Positions 23,397 through 31,221 are shown, counted from the first letter of the stretch. The stretch is 55,622 nucleotides of DNA from Actinomycetes bacterium (GCA_021794995.1 JAJYPY010000003.1:1-55622); one strand, 5' to 3'. A program made the numbers and translations. The notes: generated by a model from the sequence alone, not told the origin.

Positions 23397-25771
23397 ACGG
23401 GCTCCCGCAAGGGTGCGGTCGCGTGCTGGCGCACGTCGAGTGGCCCGACGGGGAGGAGCCTCGCCGCGCCGCCTGCGGCCTTCTCCCAGTGCTCGACGTG
23501 CCAGCCGCGACGCCGCGCGATGGCCGCGAGCCGCGACTCGGGGTTCACGGCGACGGGAAACCCCACCGCCTCGAGCATGGCGAGGTCGCTCGCAGAGTCG
23601 GCGTAGGCGACGGACTCGGCGAGGCTGAGGCCATGTGCGCCGGCGTAGTCGCTGAGGAGCTGGGCGCGTGCCTCGCCGATCGGCGGCAGCTCGTCGAGGC
23701 GGCCGGTGAAGCGACCATCGGCCTGCGCCATGCGCGCACACACGATGTCGTCGAACAGCGGACGCAACGGCGCGATCACGAAGTCGAGCGCGCCCGTGAT
23801 GAGCAGCGTCCGGTGCCCGAGGCGCCGGTGGGCGCGCACCCGCGCAAGACCCGCGGGAAACGAGCGCGGAAGGAGCTGGCCGAAGAAGAGCTCCCAGGCA
23901 TCCGTCTCGAGCTGGGCGACCGGCGCACCCTCGTAGCGGCGATAGAAGGAGCGGAGGAAGTCGCCGCGGTCGCGCCGGTCGAGCGCAAGCAGCGACGGTC
24001 CCTGCGCCATCAGCTCGGCGACGAGCTTGGGTCGTTTCGACGCCGGGAGGTGGCGCGAGGCGAGCCAGGCGTAGCTGTCGACCACGTTCGACGCGATGAG
24101 GGTGTGCTCGAGGTCGAAGGCGGCCAGGTGACGCTCGGGCGCCAGGATCGCCCGTCGGGCGCGTGCGGGGCGGGTCTCCACCGCCGAGCGGGCTGGCGAC
24201 GTCCGGACCCTTGCGTGCGAGACGATGGACGGCAGGTGGATTCCGTGGACGTAGTGGTCCCAGTCGATGACCCGGGGATCGAAGCAGAAGTCGTCCTTGT
24301 CGGCGTCCTCGAGCGTGCTCCACAGGCCGAGCAACCGATCGACGCGGTAGCGAGCCTCCGTCTCGGTGTACGCGCCGTAGAGCTCGACGTAGCCGAGGGC
24401 ACGCTTGGCAAGCGTGTTGCGCTCCTCCAGCGACGCCGAGAGGGATGCCTGGCGCCCCCGGACGGGGAGCAGCGTCAAGAGGCGCTCGGCCGCGTCCATG
24501 GCCCTGGTGGCCCGCTGCAGCTGTCGCTGGACACGCCCGCGTCCGGGAAACGACCAGTCGGGCAGACTGATCGGCTGTCCCCGGTCGTCGTAGAGGGGGT
24601 GACGCCCGAACCAGTCCTGGATGAGCTCGACCAGCCGGCCGTAGCGCAGCGGGTTCGCGACGCCCGACGCCACGTGGTACACCGACGGCTCATCGGGCAC
24701 GGGTCCTGCGGCGACTGCCAGGATCGCGGCGACGACCATGTCGACCGGGATGACGTCGACGACCCCTTCGGGCACGCCCGGGAATTCGCGGAGGAGTCCT
24801 CTTGCGAACGAGATGATGATGGGCTCGGCCATGCGGAATCCCCGGATCCATCCGGGCACCGGCTCGGCGAGCGACGACTCGATGATCGATGGGCGGACGA
24901 TGGTGAGCGGCACGCTGGCCGTCTCGATGAGGGCCCGTTCTCCCAGCGCCTTGGTGAACGGATACGCGTCGGGCCACCCGAGCGATTGGGCGCGTGCGGT
25001 ACCCGCCTCGACGAGCCGGTCCTTGATCCACTCGTCCCGCAGGCGCTCGGCCCGCGCCGCGAGCAGGTGGTCCCCGGCCGCGCCGAGCTCCTCGCGGGCG
25101 CCTTTTGCGAACGTCCCGAGCACCGCGGGACGCCGAGACTCGGCCTCGAGATCTTGGCGCCGTCGCCGGGCGGCTTCCACCTCGGCCGTCCAGTCCACCT
25201 CGAGTGAGAACCGGCTCTCGCTGAGGAGCTCTTCCTTCGCCTCGCCCTGATGGGTCCCCGCGACGTACGCGGTCGACACCGCGATCATGTGGACGCCCTC
25301 GGCGCGGCGGACGTCGGCGCGGGCGACGTCGTCGCGCGCCGCAGCCAGCGCCTGGGCGACACGAGCGGGTCCGAGAAGGTTGATCTCGACCGCCTGGTCG
25401 AGGGGGGCGTCGAAGCTGACGGTCGCGGCGCAGTGCACGACCACGTCGCAGGATGCCAAGAGACTGCGCCCCTCGTCGTCGAGCCCCAGTCCGTCCCGGC
25501 TCACGTCGCCGGAGACCGCGGTCAGCCGGTTCGTGATCTCCGCCTCGAAGCGGTCGGCGAGCTCGCCGCGGAGCCGGTCGAAGCAGTCGTTCCGCAGGAT
25601 CTCGCGCGAGGCGCGCTCGGCTGCGCTCGCGCGCCGGCCGGGGCGGACGAGGACCACGACCTGGGCGTCCGGCACGGTCCGCAGGATGCGCTCGACGAGC
25701 GCGGTGCCGAGGAAGCCCGTTGCACCGGTGACGAAGAACCGCTTGCCCGCGAGCGCCGCACGGATCGGCAT
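23393..25771 (-). CDS. fatty acyl-CoA reductase-like SDR fused to HAD-IB phosphatase domain
   Basis: A 792-residue fusion. The N-terminal NAD_binding_4 (male-sterility/thioester-reductase) domain has VTGATGFLG (14-22), VVHCAATVSFDAPL, and the active-site pair Tyr270/Lys274 (DAYPFTKALGE). An unusual Arg/Glu-rich insert of about 95 residues separates the Ser-Thr strand (IAVSTAYVAG) from the Tyr motif. After a helical middle region, the HAD domain starts at AAFDLEHTLI (551-560), with motif IV ADSASDLAML (724-733). Motif I reads DxExT instead of DxDxT, so the general acid/base Asp is replaced by Glu555. The likely reaction is reduction of an acyl thioester to aldehyde or alcohol. It is the first gene of the operon, divergent from a TetR gene. 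Confidence 0.88.
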   Translation of the reverse strand: MPIRAALAGKRFFVTGATGFLGTALVERILRTVPDAQVVVLVRPGRRASAAERASREILRNDCFDRLRGELADRFEAEITNRLTAVSGDVSRDGLGLDDEGRSLLASCDVVVHCAATVSFDAPLDQAVEINLLGPARVAQALAAARDDVARADVRRAEGVHMIAVSTAYVAGTHQGEAKEELLSESRFSLEVDWTAEVEAARRRRQDLEAESRRPAVLGTFAKGAREELGAAGDHLLAARAERLRDEWIKDRLVEAGTARAQSLGWPDAYPFTKALGERALIETASVPLTIVRPSIIESSLAEPVPGWIRGFRMAEPIIISFARGLLREFPGVPEGVVDVIPVDMVVAAILAVAAGPVPDEPSVYHVASGVANPLRYGRLVELIQDWFGRHPLYDDRGQPISLPDWSFPGRGRVQRQLQRATRAMDAAERLLTLLPVRGRQASLSASLEERNTLAKRALGYVELYGAYTETEARYRVDRLLGLWSTLEDADKDDFCFDPRVIDWDHYVHGIHLPSIVSHARVRTSPARSAVETRPARARRAILAPERHLAAFDLEHTLIASNVVDSYAWLASRHLPASKRPKLVAELMAQGPSLLALDRRDRGDFLRSFYRRYEGAPVAQLETDAWELFFGQLLPRSFPAGLARVRAHRRLGHRTLLITGALDFVIAPLRPLFDDIVCARMAQADGRFTGRLDELPPIGEARAQLLSDYAGAHGLSLAESVAYADSASDLAMLEAVGFPVAVNPESRLAAIARRRGWHVEHWEKAAGGAARLLPVGPLDVRQHATAPLREPV

Positions 25772-25803
25772 GCGCCTTGTCTACCACCCGGTCATCGACG
25801 CTG

Positions 25804-25819
25804 TCTACCATTTGGTAGA
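25804..25819. promoter_or_regulatory. TetR operator candidate, perfect 16-bp palindrome
   Basis: TCTACCA-TT-TGGTAGA is a perfect dyad lying midway between the reductase-HAD start (25771) and the TetR start (25841). A second left half-site, TCTACCA, is at 25780-25786. This is the usual arrangement for a TetR protein that represses itself and the divergent operon. Confidence 0.7.
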
Positions 25820-25840
25820 GAGGCCAGATAGCCTGGGAGG

Positions 25841-26443
25841 GTGCGCGCAGCCGGGTCGACGCCCACCAGGGAGCGGATCCTCGACGCCGCCCTCGGCGCG
25901 TGGGCGACGCGTGGCTACGAGGCCACCTCGCTCGATGCGGTTGCCGCCTCGATCGGGCTCACCAAGCAGACGATCCTGTACTGGTTCCCGAGCAAAGAGG
26001 CGCTGTTGGACGCGGTGATCGCGCGCAGCGCCGGCGAGCTCGCCCGTGCGATGCAAGCGGCGCTTGCAGGGGCGGGAGACGGGTGGGCGAAGGTGGAGGC
26101 GGTCGTGCGATCCGTCTTTCGCCTCGCGGCCCGCCGGCCGGAGCTGCTGGGCCTCGTGCGCGAAGTGTCCCGTCTCGGGCCGCCAGCCGCGACCAAGATG
26201 ACGCTCGAGCTCCAGCCCCTCGTACGGCGCGCATCGGAGTTTCTGGAGGCGGAAATGGACGCGGGGCACATGCGTCGCCACGACCCGAACCTGCTGCTTC
26301 TGGCGATCTACTCGACGGTCATCGGCATGGTGACCGAGGTGGATGTGCTCAGGGCGTTCGGCGAGGAGCCGACCGCCCGCTCGCTCGTGCGCCGCCGGGC
26401 AGACGTGTTGGCGCTGCTGCACTCGGCGCTCATGACGCGCTGA
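25841..26443 (+). CDS. TetR-family transcriptional regulator
   Basis: A 200-residue TetR repressor. The N-terminal HTH spans about 10-55, with ATSLDAVAASIGLTKQTILY and YWFPSKEALLDAV. The remainder is an all-helical ligand-binding domain. The start GTG at 25841 follows GGGAGG at 25832-25837. It is divergent from the five-gene lipid-type operon, with a perfect palindrome between the starts, so it probably senses a lipid-like or acyl-CoA ligand and controls that operon. It is followed, convergently, by a membrane protein gene. Confidence 0.92.
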   Translation: MRAAGSTPTRERILDAALGAWATRGYEATSLDAVAASIGLTKQTILYWFPSKEALLDAVIARSAGELARAMQAALAGAGDGWAKVEAVVRSVFRLAARRPELLGLVREVSRLGPPAATKMTLELQPLVRRASEFLEAEMDAGHMRRHDPNLLLLAIYSTVIGMVTEVDVLRAFGEEPTARSLVRRRADVLALLHSALMTR

Positions 26444-26451
26444 GCCCGGCG

Positions 26452-27249
26452 TCAGCCCTTGGGCGGCGTGGCCTTCTTCTTGGGCGGCGACTTCGGCGTA
26501 TAGCGCTTGTTGGCAACCGGAGGCTTGCGGGATGCCCCGGTCGAGTCCGCGCCCTTGCCCCGTTGCCCCGAGCGCGGCGCCGACGCCTTCGCGCGACGGG
26601 TCGACCCACGCGGCGGGGGGGCGGTCCACCCTGTGAGGGGGGTCCTGGCCGTCGGCGAGCCGTTCTTCTGCGTACGCCAGGCCCGGAGCATGACCCAGCC
26701 TCCGGCGAACCCGTAGGGCAAGAGGACGAAGAGCGATCCGAAGGCGAGCCCGGTCATCACCATCGTGAACGCAAGCGGAGCGCGTCGACGAATGAGGACG
26801 GTGATGTAGATCGCCAGTGCAAGGACGAGCGAGACGATGAGGGGAAGCACGTAGTGGCTCGGGGGGTAGATGCCGTTGCACGTCTTGGTCTTGGCCGCGT
26901 ACGTGAGACCCAGCGCGCAGGTCGTTCCCTTGGGCGGCGATGTCGTCCATGGCACGACCGTCTTCGTCGTCATCGGGGGCACGTTCGCGTAGAGCGCAAG
27001 CGCGACGCCCAGGATCGCGGCGGCGAAGCCCACCTTGCGCTCGGTGGGGTCCACCGCCACGATGCGCGCACGCTTCTCGTCGTCGGTCATCCGCGAGACG
27101 TCGACGTGCTCGGGCTCGGCGGAGGGGTGCCTCGCGGGGGAGGGCGGCCGCAGGAAGGTCTGGGAGAGGCGCTGCCAGACCGTCGGCGATTCGGAATCCC
27201 CGTTGGCGAATGTCGGAAGTCCTGTCGGAGGGCCGGGCATGACGGGCAC
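26452..27249 (-). CDS. membrane protein with Pro/Lys-rich cytoplasmic tail, unknown
   Basis: A 265-residue protein with no recognised family. The N-terminal ~70 residues are polar and disordered-looking, with an Asp/Glu/Arg patch (MTDDEKRARIVAVDPTERK). Hydrophobic segments are at about 73-90, 132-152 and 160-180. Two cysteines (TTCALG and KTCNGIYPP) lie in the probable external loop between the first two segments and could form a disulphide. The tail is rich in Lys, Pro, Arg and Ser and ends KSPPKKKATPPKG, which might bind nucleic acid or the membrane surface. It ends 8 bp from the convergent TetR gene. Confidence 0.6.
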   Translation of the reverse strand: MPVMPGPPTGLPTFANGDSESPTVWQRLSQTFLRPPSPARHPSAEPEHVDVSRMTDDEKRARIVAVDPTERKVGFAAAILGVALALYANVPPMTTKTVVPWTTSPPKGTTCALGLTYAAKTKTCNGIYPPSHYVLPLIVSLVLALAIYITVLIRRRAPLAFTMVMTGLAFGSLFVLLPYGFAGGWVMLRAWRTQKNGSPTARTPLTGWTAPPPRGSTRRAKASAPRSGQRGKGADSTGASRKPPVANKRYTPKSPPKKKATPPKG

Positions 27250-27353
27250 AAGGGTACCGGCCGGCAGGTGCCCTGGAGAACCCGGCGCGAACGTGGCGCG
27301 CTATCGTCCCTCCGTCCGGCCGTCCGCCCGGCCATGTGCTCCGGCGGTCCCGC

Positions 27354-27427
27354 GGGCGCTTAGCTCAGTTGGTTAGAGCGCAGCCTTCACACGGCTGAGG
27401 TCGAGGGTTCGAGTCCCCCAGCGCCCA
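27354..27427 (+). tRNA. tRNA-Val (anticodon CAC)
   Basis: A full cloverleaf of 74 nt without encoded CCA. Acceptor GGGCGCT (27354-27360) pairs with AGCGCCC (27420-27426). D-arm GCTC/GAGC. Anticodon stem CAGCC/GGCTG with loop TTCACAC gives anticodon CAC at 27388-27390. T-loop TTCGAGT. The T-stem has one A-C mismatch (27404 against 27418). It marks the left edge of the accessory island. Confidence 0.97.
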
Positions 27428-27523
27428 CTCGGAAGAATCTGCACTGATGTTGCAATTGGTACTTGACCGAAGTTGCTCGCGCGAGTCTCCCCGACCAACC
27501 AGGCCAGACGCGAGGAGGGACGG

Positions 27524-27889
27524 TCAGCGGATCTGCCGTATACGCCCCGCATCGCCCCATGCCCGGTCAGCCGTAAGGACCGGCGCGTCCAGGCGGTCCC
27601 CGAGCGCCAAGCAGAGCCGGTCGGCCAGCGAGAGACCCTGACCCAAGTGCCAACTCCTGGCTGCGTGTTCGGCATCATCCAAGGTCACCGGCTCGATGAC
27701 GAGGCCATAGCTGAGTAGCAGCGAACGGGCAAGGGCCCAGTCCCGACCATGGCCGCGGACCTTCTGGGCGACCTCGGACCAGTTCGCCGCACCGCACGCC
27801 CCACCTGCGTCGAGGGCCGCCTCGACCATCGCGGAGCCGTCCTCACCCTGGAGGTACGAGAGGAGCGCCGAAGCATCGAAGACGTTCAC
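27524..27889 (-). CDS. PIN-domain toxin (VapC family), module 1
   Basis: A 121-residue PIN-domain ribonuclease. Acidic metal-binding residues are seen in MNVFDASALLSYL (first Asp), Glu in NWSEVAQKV, Asp in GLSLADRLCLAL and the last Asp in VLTADRAW. These match the four-acid PIN site, so it is expected to cleave RNA. The antitoxin gene lies 15 bp upstream on the same strand. It is the module nearest the tRNA-Val and the only one of the three on the minus strand. Confidence 0.9.
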   Translation of the reverse strand: MNVFDASALLSYLQGEDGSAMVEAALDAGGACGAANWSEVAQKVRGHGRDWALARSLLLSYGLVIEPVTLDDAEHAARSWHLGQGLSLADRLCLALGDRLDAPVLTADRAWGDAGRIRQIR

Positions 27890-27904
27890 GCTGCGCTCAA
27901 GCCG

Positions 27905-28150
27905 TCAGGCGGTTTCTTCGGCAGCTGCCTCGGCGCGGCGCTCGGCAAGCAGCTCTCCGACGAGGTCCAGCCCAGCCAGGTCCGTGCGGACCCGGTCACG
28001 CAGCTGCGCACGAGTGAGAAGGGCGAGGCCCGCCGACGTCTCGAACAGGACGACCGGCGTGCCTTCGGCGAGCCCGGCGCGCTCGCGAACCTCGGCTGGG
28101 ATAACGAGCCTGCCCCGATCACCCATCGTCACCGGATAGGACCCACTCAT
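27905..28150 (-). CDS. AbrB/MazE-type antitoxin, module 1
   Basis: An 81-residue protein with a SpoVT-AbrB swapped-hairpin DNA-binding domain: VTMGDRGRLVIPAEVRERAG and GTPVVLFETSAGLALL. The acidic, Ala/Glu-rich C-terminus (AERRAEAAAEETA) is suited to bind and block the PIN toxin. I start at ATG 28150, which follows AGGGAT; the frame extends further but without homology. It precedes the toxin by 15 bp and probably represses the shared promoter. Confidence 0.88.
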   Translation of the reverse strand: MSGSYPVTMGDRGRLVIPAEVRERAGLAEGTPVVLFETSAGLALLTRAQLRDRVRTDLAGLDLVGELLAERRAEAAAEETA

Positions 28151-28218
28151 ATCCCTATGATACCACGCGCGCAGAAAGAGTGGGAAGGTATTCGAGCCGG
28201 TTGTGCAGAGCCAGCAGC

Positions 28219-28244
28219 TTCGAATACGAGTGCCTACGGCCCAC
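28219..28244. repeat. 26-bp island repeat, copy A
   Basis: First of three copies of a 26-bp sequence that begins TTCGAATACGAGTG and ends CGGCCCAC. It differs from copy C at two positions and from copy B at five. It sits between toxin-antitoxin modules 1 and 2. The TTCGAA core and GCCCAC end recall the T-loop and 3' end of the tRNA-Val at 27354-27427. Confidence 0.8.
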
Positions 28245-28281
28245 CACACGGATCTGCCAGATCGTATGGCATACTGGGTGG

Positions 28282-28485
28282 GTGAGAACGACCCTCGAGC
28301 TCGATGACGTACTCGTCGCCTCTCTCATGGCGCGCCTCCCTGGGGTATCGAAGACTGAGGCGATCCAGCGAGCGGTGCGCTTTTACCTCACGCACGACGC
28401 GGTCGACCAGCTCCGGCAGCTCGCAGGGACGGTTGAGATCGAAGATGTCTCGCGGCATCTACGCACAACCGATCGAACGACGTGA
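28282..28485 (+). CDS. VapB-type ribbon-helix-helix antitoxin, module 2
   Basis: A 67-residue antitoxin. RTTLELDDVLVASLMAR is the beta strand and first helix of the VapB/DUF2191 DNA-binding type, and VSKTEAIQRAVRFYL the second helix. The C-terminus should wrap the toxin. The start GTG at 28282 is almost leaderless: ATGGCATACT stands just before it and could be a -10 region. Its stop overlaps the toxin start (GTGA), so translation is coupled. Confidence 0.88.
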   Translation: MRTTLELDDVLVASLMARLPGVSKTEAIQRAVRFYLTHDAVDQLRQLAGTVEIEDVSRHLRTTDRTT

Positions 28486-28874
28486 CGGTCCTGGCCGACA
28501 CCTCGGTCTGGGTCGACTATCTGCGGCGAGGCAAGGGATCGAAGTCCGCCCGACTGGACGACCTCCTCGTGGCAGGCGAGGTATTGGTATGTGGCCCAGT
28601 CGTCGCAGAATTGCTGGCCGGGGCGAAGTCGGCTGACAGAGGGCGCCTCTGGCTATTGCTCACCGGCTTGCCGTGGGCGGACCTCGGACCGGTCCAGTGG
28701 CAGAGCGTCGGCGAGACGGCGGCACGTCTGCGAGAGCGCGGCGAAGCTGTCGCTCTGACCGACATCGAGATCGCTGTTGCCGCCGTTGACTCGTCCTCCC
28801 GACTGTGGACTCGCGATTCGGACTTCAAGCGAGTTCGAGGTGTCCTGCCCGCCCTTCAGTTCTTCGATCCCTGA
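28482..28874 (+). CDS. PIN-domain toxin (VapC family), module 2
   Basis: A 130-residue VapC. VLADTSVWVDYL holds the first metal Asp, VVAELLAG the Glu, VALTDIEIAVAA the third acid and LWTRDSDFKRV the last Asp. It is a predicted Mg-dependent RNase, held inactive by the overlapping upstream antitoxin. It is full length for the family. The repeat copy B follows 62 bp after the stop. Confidence 0.92.
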   Translation: MTVLADTSVWVDYLRRGKGSKSARLDDLLVAGEVLVCGPVVAELLAGAKSADRGRLWLLLTGLPWADLGPVQWQSVGETAARLRERGEAVALTDIEIAVAAVDSSSRLWTRDSDFKRVRGVLPALQFFDP

Positions 28875-28936
28875 CCGCTCCTCGACAGATGTGCCGCGAC
28901 GGCGAGCCGATCGCGGATCGCGTCGAGGTTCTCTAT

Positions 28937-28962
28937 GAAGAATAGGAGTGCGTACGGCCCAC
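28937..28962. repeat. 26-bp island repeat, copy B
   Basis: Second, more divergent copy (21 of 26 bases match copy A); the right part GGAGTGCGTACGGCCCAC is best kept. It lies between toxin-antitoxin modules 2 and 3, 718 bp from copy A. Confidence 0.65.
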
Positions 28963-28985
28963 ATGGTCACATGTGGCTACATGTG
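28961..28985. promoter_or_regulatory. Phd/YefM operator candidate
   Basis: ACATG occurs three times (28961, 28969 and 28979), with the palindrome CACATGTG at 28968-28975 and a near copy TACATGTG at 28978-28985, one helical turn apart. It lies 15 bp before the Phd-type antitoxin start, the place where such antitoxins repress their own operon. Confidence 0.5.
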
Positions 28986-28999
28986 CTACACCGGACTCC

Positions 29000-29245
29000 G
29001 TGAGTGTCACTATCTCAGTTCGAGAACTGCGTAACACGGTCAGCGAAGTGCTGCGACGAGTCGAAAGCGGAGAACGTGTCACCGTGACGGTCGACCGTCG
29101 GCCAGTGGCCGAGATCGTGCCGATGCGGCGCCGCAGGAGGGTGCCCGCCAGTGAAGCGCTCACCATCGCTGCGCGCCATGCGTCCGATCCGCGACTGCTC
29201 GACGACGTGCGCGGGCTGTTGTCCGATTCGACGGACGACGCGTGA
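29000..29245 (+). CDS. Phd/YefM-family antitoxin, module 3
   Basis: An 81-residue antitoxin. SVTISVRELRNTVSEVLRRV and GERVTVTVDRRPVAEIVP form the typical Phd/YefM N-terminal DNA-binding fold. The C-terminal half (LLDDVRGLLSDSTDDA) is the flexible toxin-binding tail. I start at GTG 29000, which begins the conserved fold; the upstream in-frame codons fall in the operator. Its stop overlaps the toxin start (GTGA). Confidence 0.9.
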   Translation: MSVTISVRELRNTVSEVLRRVESGERVTVTVDRRPVAEIVPMRRRRRVPASEALTIAARHASDPRLLDDVRGLLSDSTDDA

Positions 29246-29625
29246 GAGCCCTCCTCGACACGTCCTTTTTCGTCGCCACCGAGTCGGGACGACCGTTGGG
29301 GGACATGGCTGGCGTGACTGAGACCGAGGTGTCCGTCGTGACCTTGGCGGAGCTCACGCTCGGGGTGCTGATAGCTGACGATGCCGAAAGGGCCGCCCGG
29401 GTGGCAACGCTCTCGGCCGTCGAGTCGACGTGGGACCCTCTGCCGGTCGACGCCGAGGTGGCGCGCCAGTTCGCCCGTATCGCCGCAGAGCTGCGGGGTC
29501 GCCGTCGGAGAGTGCCGATCCTCGACGCCCTTGTGGCGGCCACTGCCGCGGTGGAGCAGATTCCTGTCGTCACTCAAGATCGGGACTACGACGCGATTCC
29601 GGGAGTCGAAGTCATTCGAGTCTGA
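29242..29625 (+). CDS. PIN-domain toxin (VapC family), module 3
   Basis: A 127-residue PIN ribonuclease. ALLDTSFFVA holds the first Asp, VVTLAELTLGV the Glu, PILDALVAATA the third acid and VVTQDRDYDAIP the last Asp. All four site residues are present, so the toxin should be active. It is coupled to the Phd-type antitoxin by a 4-bp overlap. Repeat copy C lies 61 bp downstream, a spacing close to that of copy B after module 2. Confidence 0.92.
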   Translation: MRALLDTSFFVATESGRPLGDMAGVTETEVSVVTLAELTLGVLIADDAERAARVATLSAVESTWDPLPVDAEVARQFARIAAELRGRRRRVPILDALVAATAAVEQIPVVTQDRDYDAIPGVEVIRV

Positions 29626-29685
29626 CCGCCCAGGCCGGGTCACCGATCCGCAGGTAGCCGGCGCAACCGGCCCACGAGCTCTCGG

Positions 29686-29711
29686 TTCGAATACGAGTGT
29701 CTCCGGCCCAC
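29686..29711. repeat. 26-bp island repeat, copy C
   Basis: Third copy (24 of 26 bases match copy A). It is preceded by GG, giving GGTTCGAAT as in a tRNA T-arm, and CTCG/CGAG can pair across it. A 13-bp direct repeat CCGGCCCACGAGC occurs at 29667-29679 and 29703-29715, so part of the element is duplicated. Confidence 0.8.
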
Positions 29712-29809
29712 GAGCAGCATCCCTGGGTGAAGGGTGAGATCCTCCGGGGAAGCGGCCCCGAACCGCCGATCTGTCCACGCGCCGTCCACGCCGAGGTGCG
29801 CCAGATGCG

Positions 29810-30416
29810 ATGGCCGAGATGAGGGCCGAACGCCTGCCAGCGGGCGGTCGCCGCCGTGGCGACGCCTATCAGGTTTGCTGGCGCGACGATTCTGGCGCGC
29901 AGTGCTCCCTGAGTTCGCCACGCGCAACGAGGCGCTGGCGAGACGCGCCGACATCGAGGCGGCCCGGCTGCGCCGCCGGCTCGGCCCAGCCGAAGGTCAG
30001 CTTCGGTTCGACGCCTGGGCGCACTGGTGGCTCGATCAGACCGCCATGGTCGATCGGCCTGCGACCGCTGCCCGGGATCGCTCCATCCTGCGGGCGCACC
30101 TCGTTCCCGCCTTCGGGACCTCCGCCTGTGCGACGTCACGACCACCGCCGTGCAGGAGTGGGTACGAGCGTTGAGCAGTGGAGGGTCCGCACCGGCAACG
30201 GTCCGACGCACCGCCCAGACCCTCTCCAAGGTGCTTGGCGGCGCGGTCGAACACGGTCGGATCGACCACAATCCCCGCCAGGGCGTGAAGTTGCCTGCCG
30301 TCACACGGACGGAGGCCCGATTCCTCACGCCCGGCGAAGTCCTTGCGCTCGCCGGCGCAATGGACACGCTGGCGCCGCACTGGTCGCCACGTGTCTTCTT
30401 CCTCGCGGACACGTGA
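29810..30416 (+). pseudogene. tyrosine-type integrase remnant, frameshifted, catalytic domain lost
   Basis: Three frames together give a phage-type integrase N-terminal half. The first has RRGDAYQVCWRDDSGAQ (arm-binding strand). The second, after a shift near 29915, has EFATRNEALARRADIEAARL and RFDAWAHWWLDQ. The third, after a shift near 30115, has VTTTAVQEWVRALSSGG, APATVRRTAQTLSKVLGGAV and RFLTPGEVLALA (core-binding SAM-like domain). The frame then stops at 30416. The R-H-R-Y catalytic domain is absent. This supports the stretch being an old integrated element; the frameshifts could also be sequencing errors, but the missing C-terminal domain could not. Confidence 0.75.
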
Positions 30417-30441
30417 CGCTGATCGCGCCGGCTCGCGGGCG

Positions 30442-31221
30442 TTACGCAAGGAGGGGGATCTCAAGTCCGTCTCGGGCAACGAGTATCTCGCCGTCGTACG
30501 CCCTTGCGGCCGCTTCGGCGGATAGCAATCGGTCACTGCCTGGCCAGAAGTGGGTGAGAAGGAGACGTCGGGCATGGGCATCCGCCGCAGCTTGGCCAGC
30601 CTCGCTCGCTCGCAGGTGCACCCTGGGCACGGCCGTCGACGGCAACGTGCTGGCCTGCTGATCCCGCGCGGTCGCCTCCATCACGTAGAGGTCGGCGTCT
30701 CTTCCGAGGTCGGCGAGGGCACGGTCGGGTCCGGTGTCGCCCGTGTAGGCGAGGATGAAGTCCGCAGAGGAGAGCCGTACGCCGGCGTTCGGCACGAAGT
30801 GCGGCAAGGACACCGAGGTGAGCTGAAAGGGACCCAGCTCGTACGGACCGGCCGGCAGGGGATGGAGATCGAAGACCTGACGTAGCTCGGTGTCGTCACC
30901 GTCTTCGAGGGCCACCAGCATGGCGTACACCTCGGGCGTCGAGTAGAGAGGAAGAGACGATGCCCCTCTGCGGCCGAACCACCTCGCACGGAACAGCGCG
31001 TGGAGGTCCACCATGTGGTCAGGGTGGTGGTGAGTGACGACCACCGCGTCGAGGCCATCGGCGGACACGGACCCGAGCAACTCGAGAAGCCGCGAGAGGG
31101 TGCCATAGCCCAAGTCGAGAACGACGCGGTATCCGCGGTACTCGAGGACGTAGCCACTGCAAGCTCCCCCGGGCTCAGGCCACGCGCCGCAGCTTCCCAA
31201 GACGACCAGCCGATTGGTCAC
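30442..31221 (-). CDS. MBL-fold metallo-hydrolase (RNase Z/ElaC-like)
   Basis: A 259-residue metallo-beta-lactamase-fold hydrolase. VVVTHHHPDHMVDLHAL is the HxHxDH zinc motif; SLPHFVPNAGVRL, FILAYTGDTGPD (bridging Asp) and LLLTHFWPGSD (last His) complete the site. VLGSCGAWPEPGGACSGYVL at the N-terminus is the RNase Z/phosphodiesterase-like start. Substrates in this branch range from tRNA 3' ends to cyclic nucleotides and small esters, so I leave it general. It lies in the accessory island, head to tail with the integrase remnant. Its 3' end reaches within 26 bp of that remnant. Confidence 0.88.
   Translation of the reverse strand: MTNRLVVLGSCGAWPEPGGACSGYVLEYRGYRVVLDLGYGTLSRLLELLGSVSADGLDAVVVTHHHPDHMVDLHALFRARWFGRRGASSLPLYSTPEVYAMLVALEDGDDTELRQVFDLHPLPAGPYELGPFQLTSVSLPHFVPNAGVRLSSADFILAYTGDTGPDRALADLGRDADLYVMEATARDQQASTLPSTAVPRVHLRASEAGQAAADAHARRLLLTHFWPGSDRLLSAEAAARAYDGEILVARDGLEIPLLA

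Noticed and set aside
28219-29711. The three 26-bp repeats as a CRISPR array
   Set aside because: Spacing is over 700 bp with whole genes between copies, copies are not identical, and no cas genes are present.
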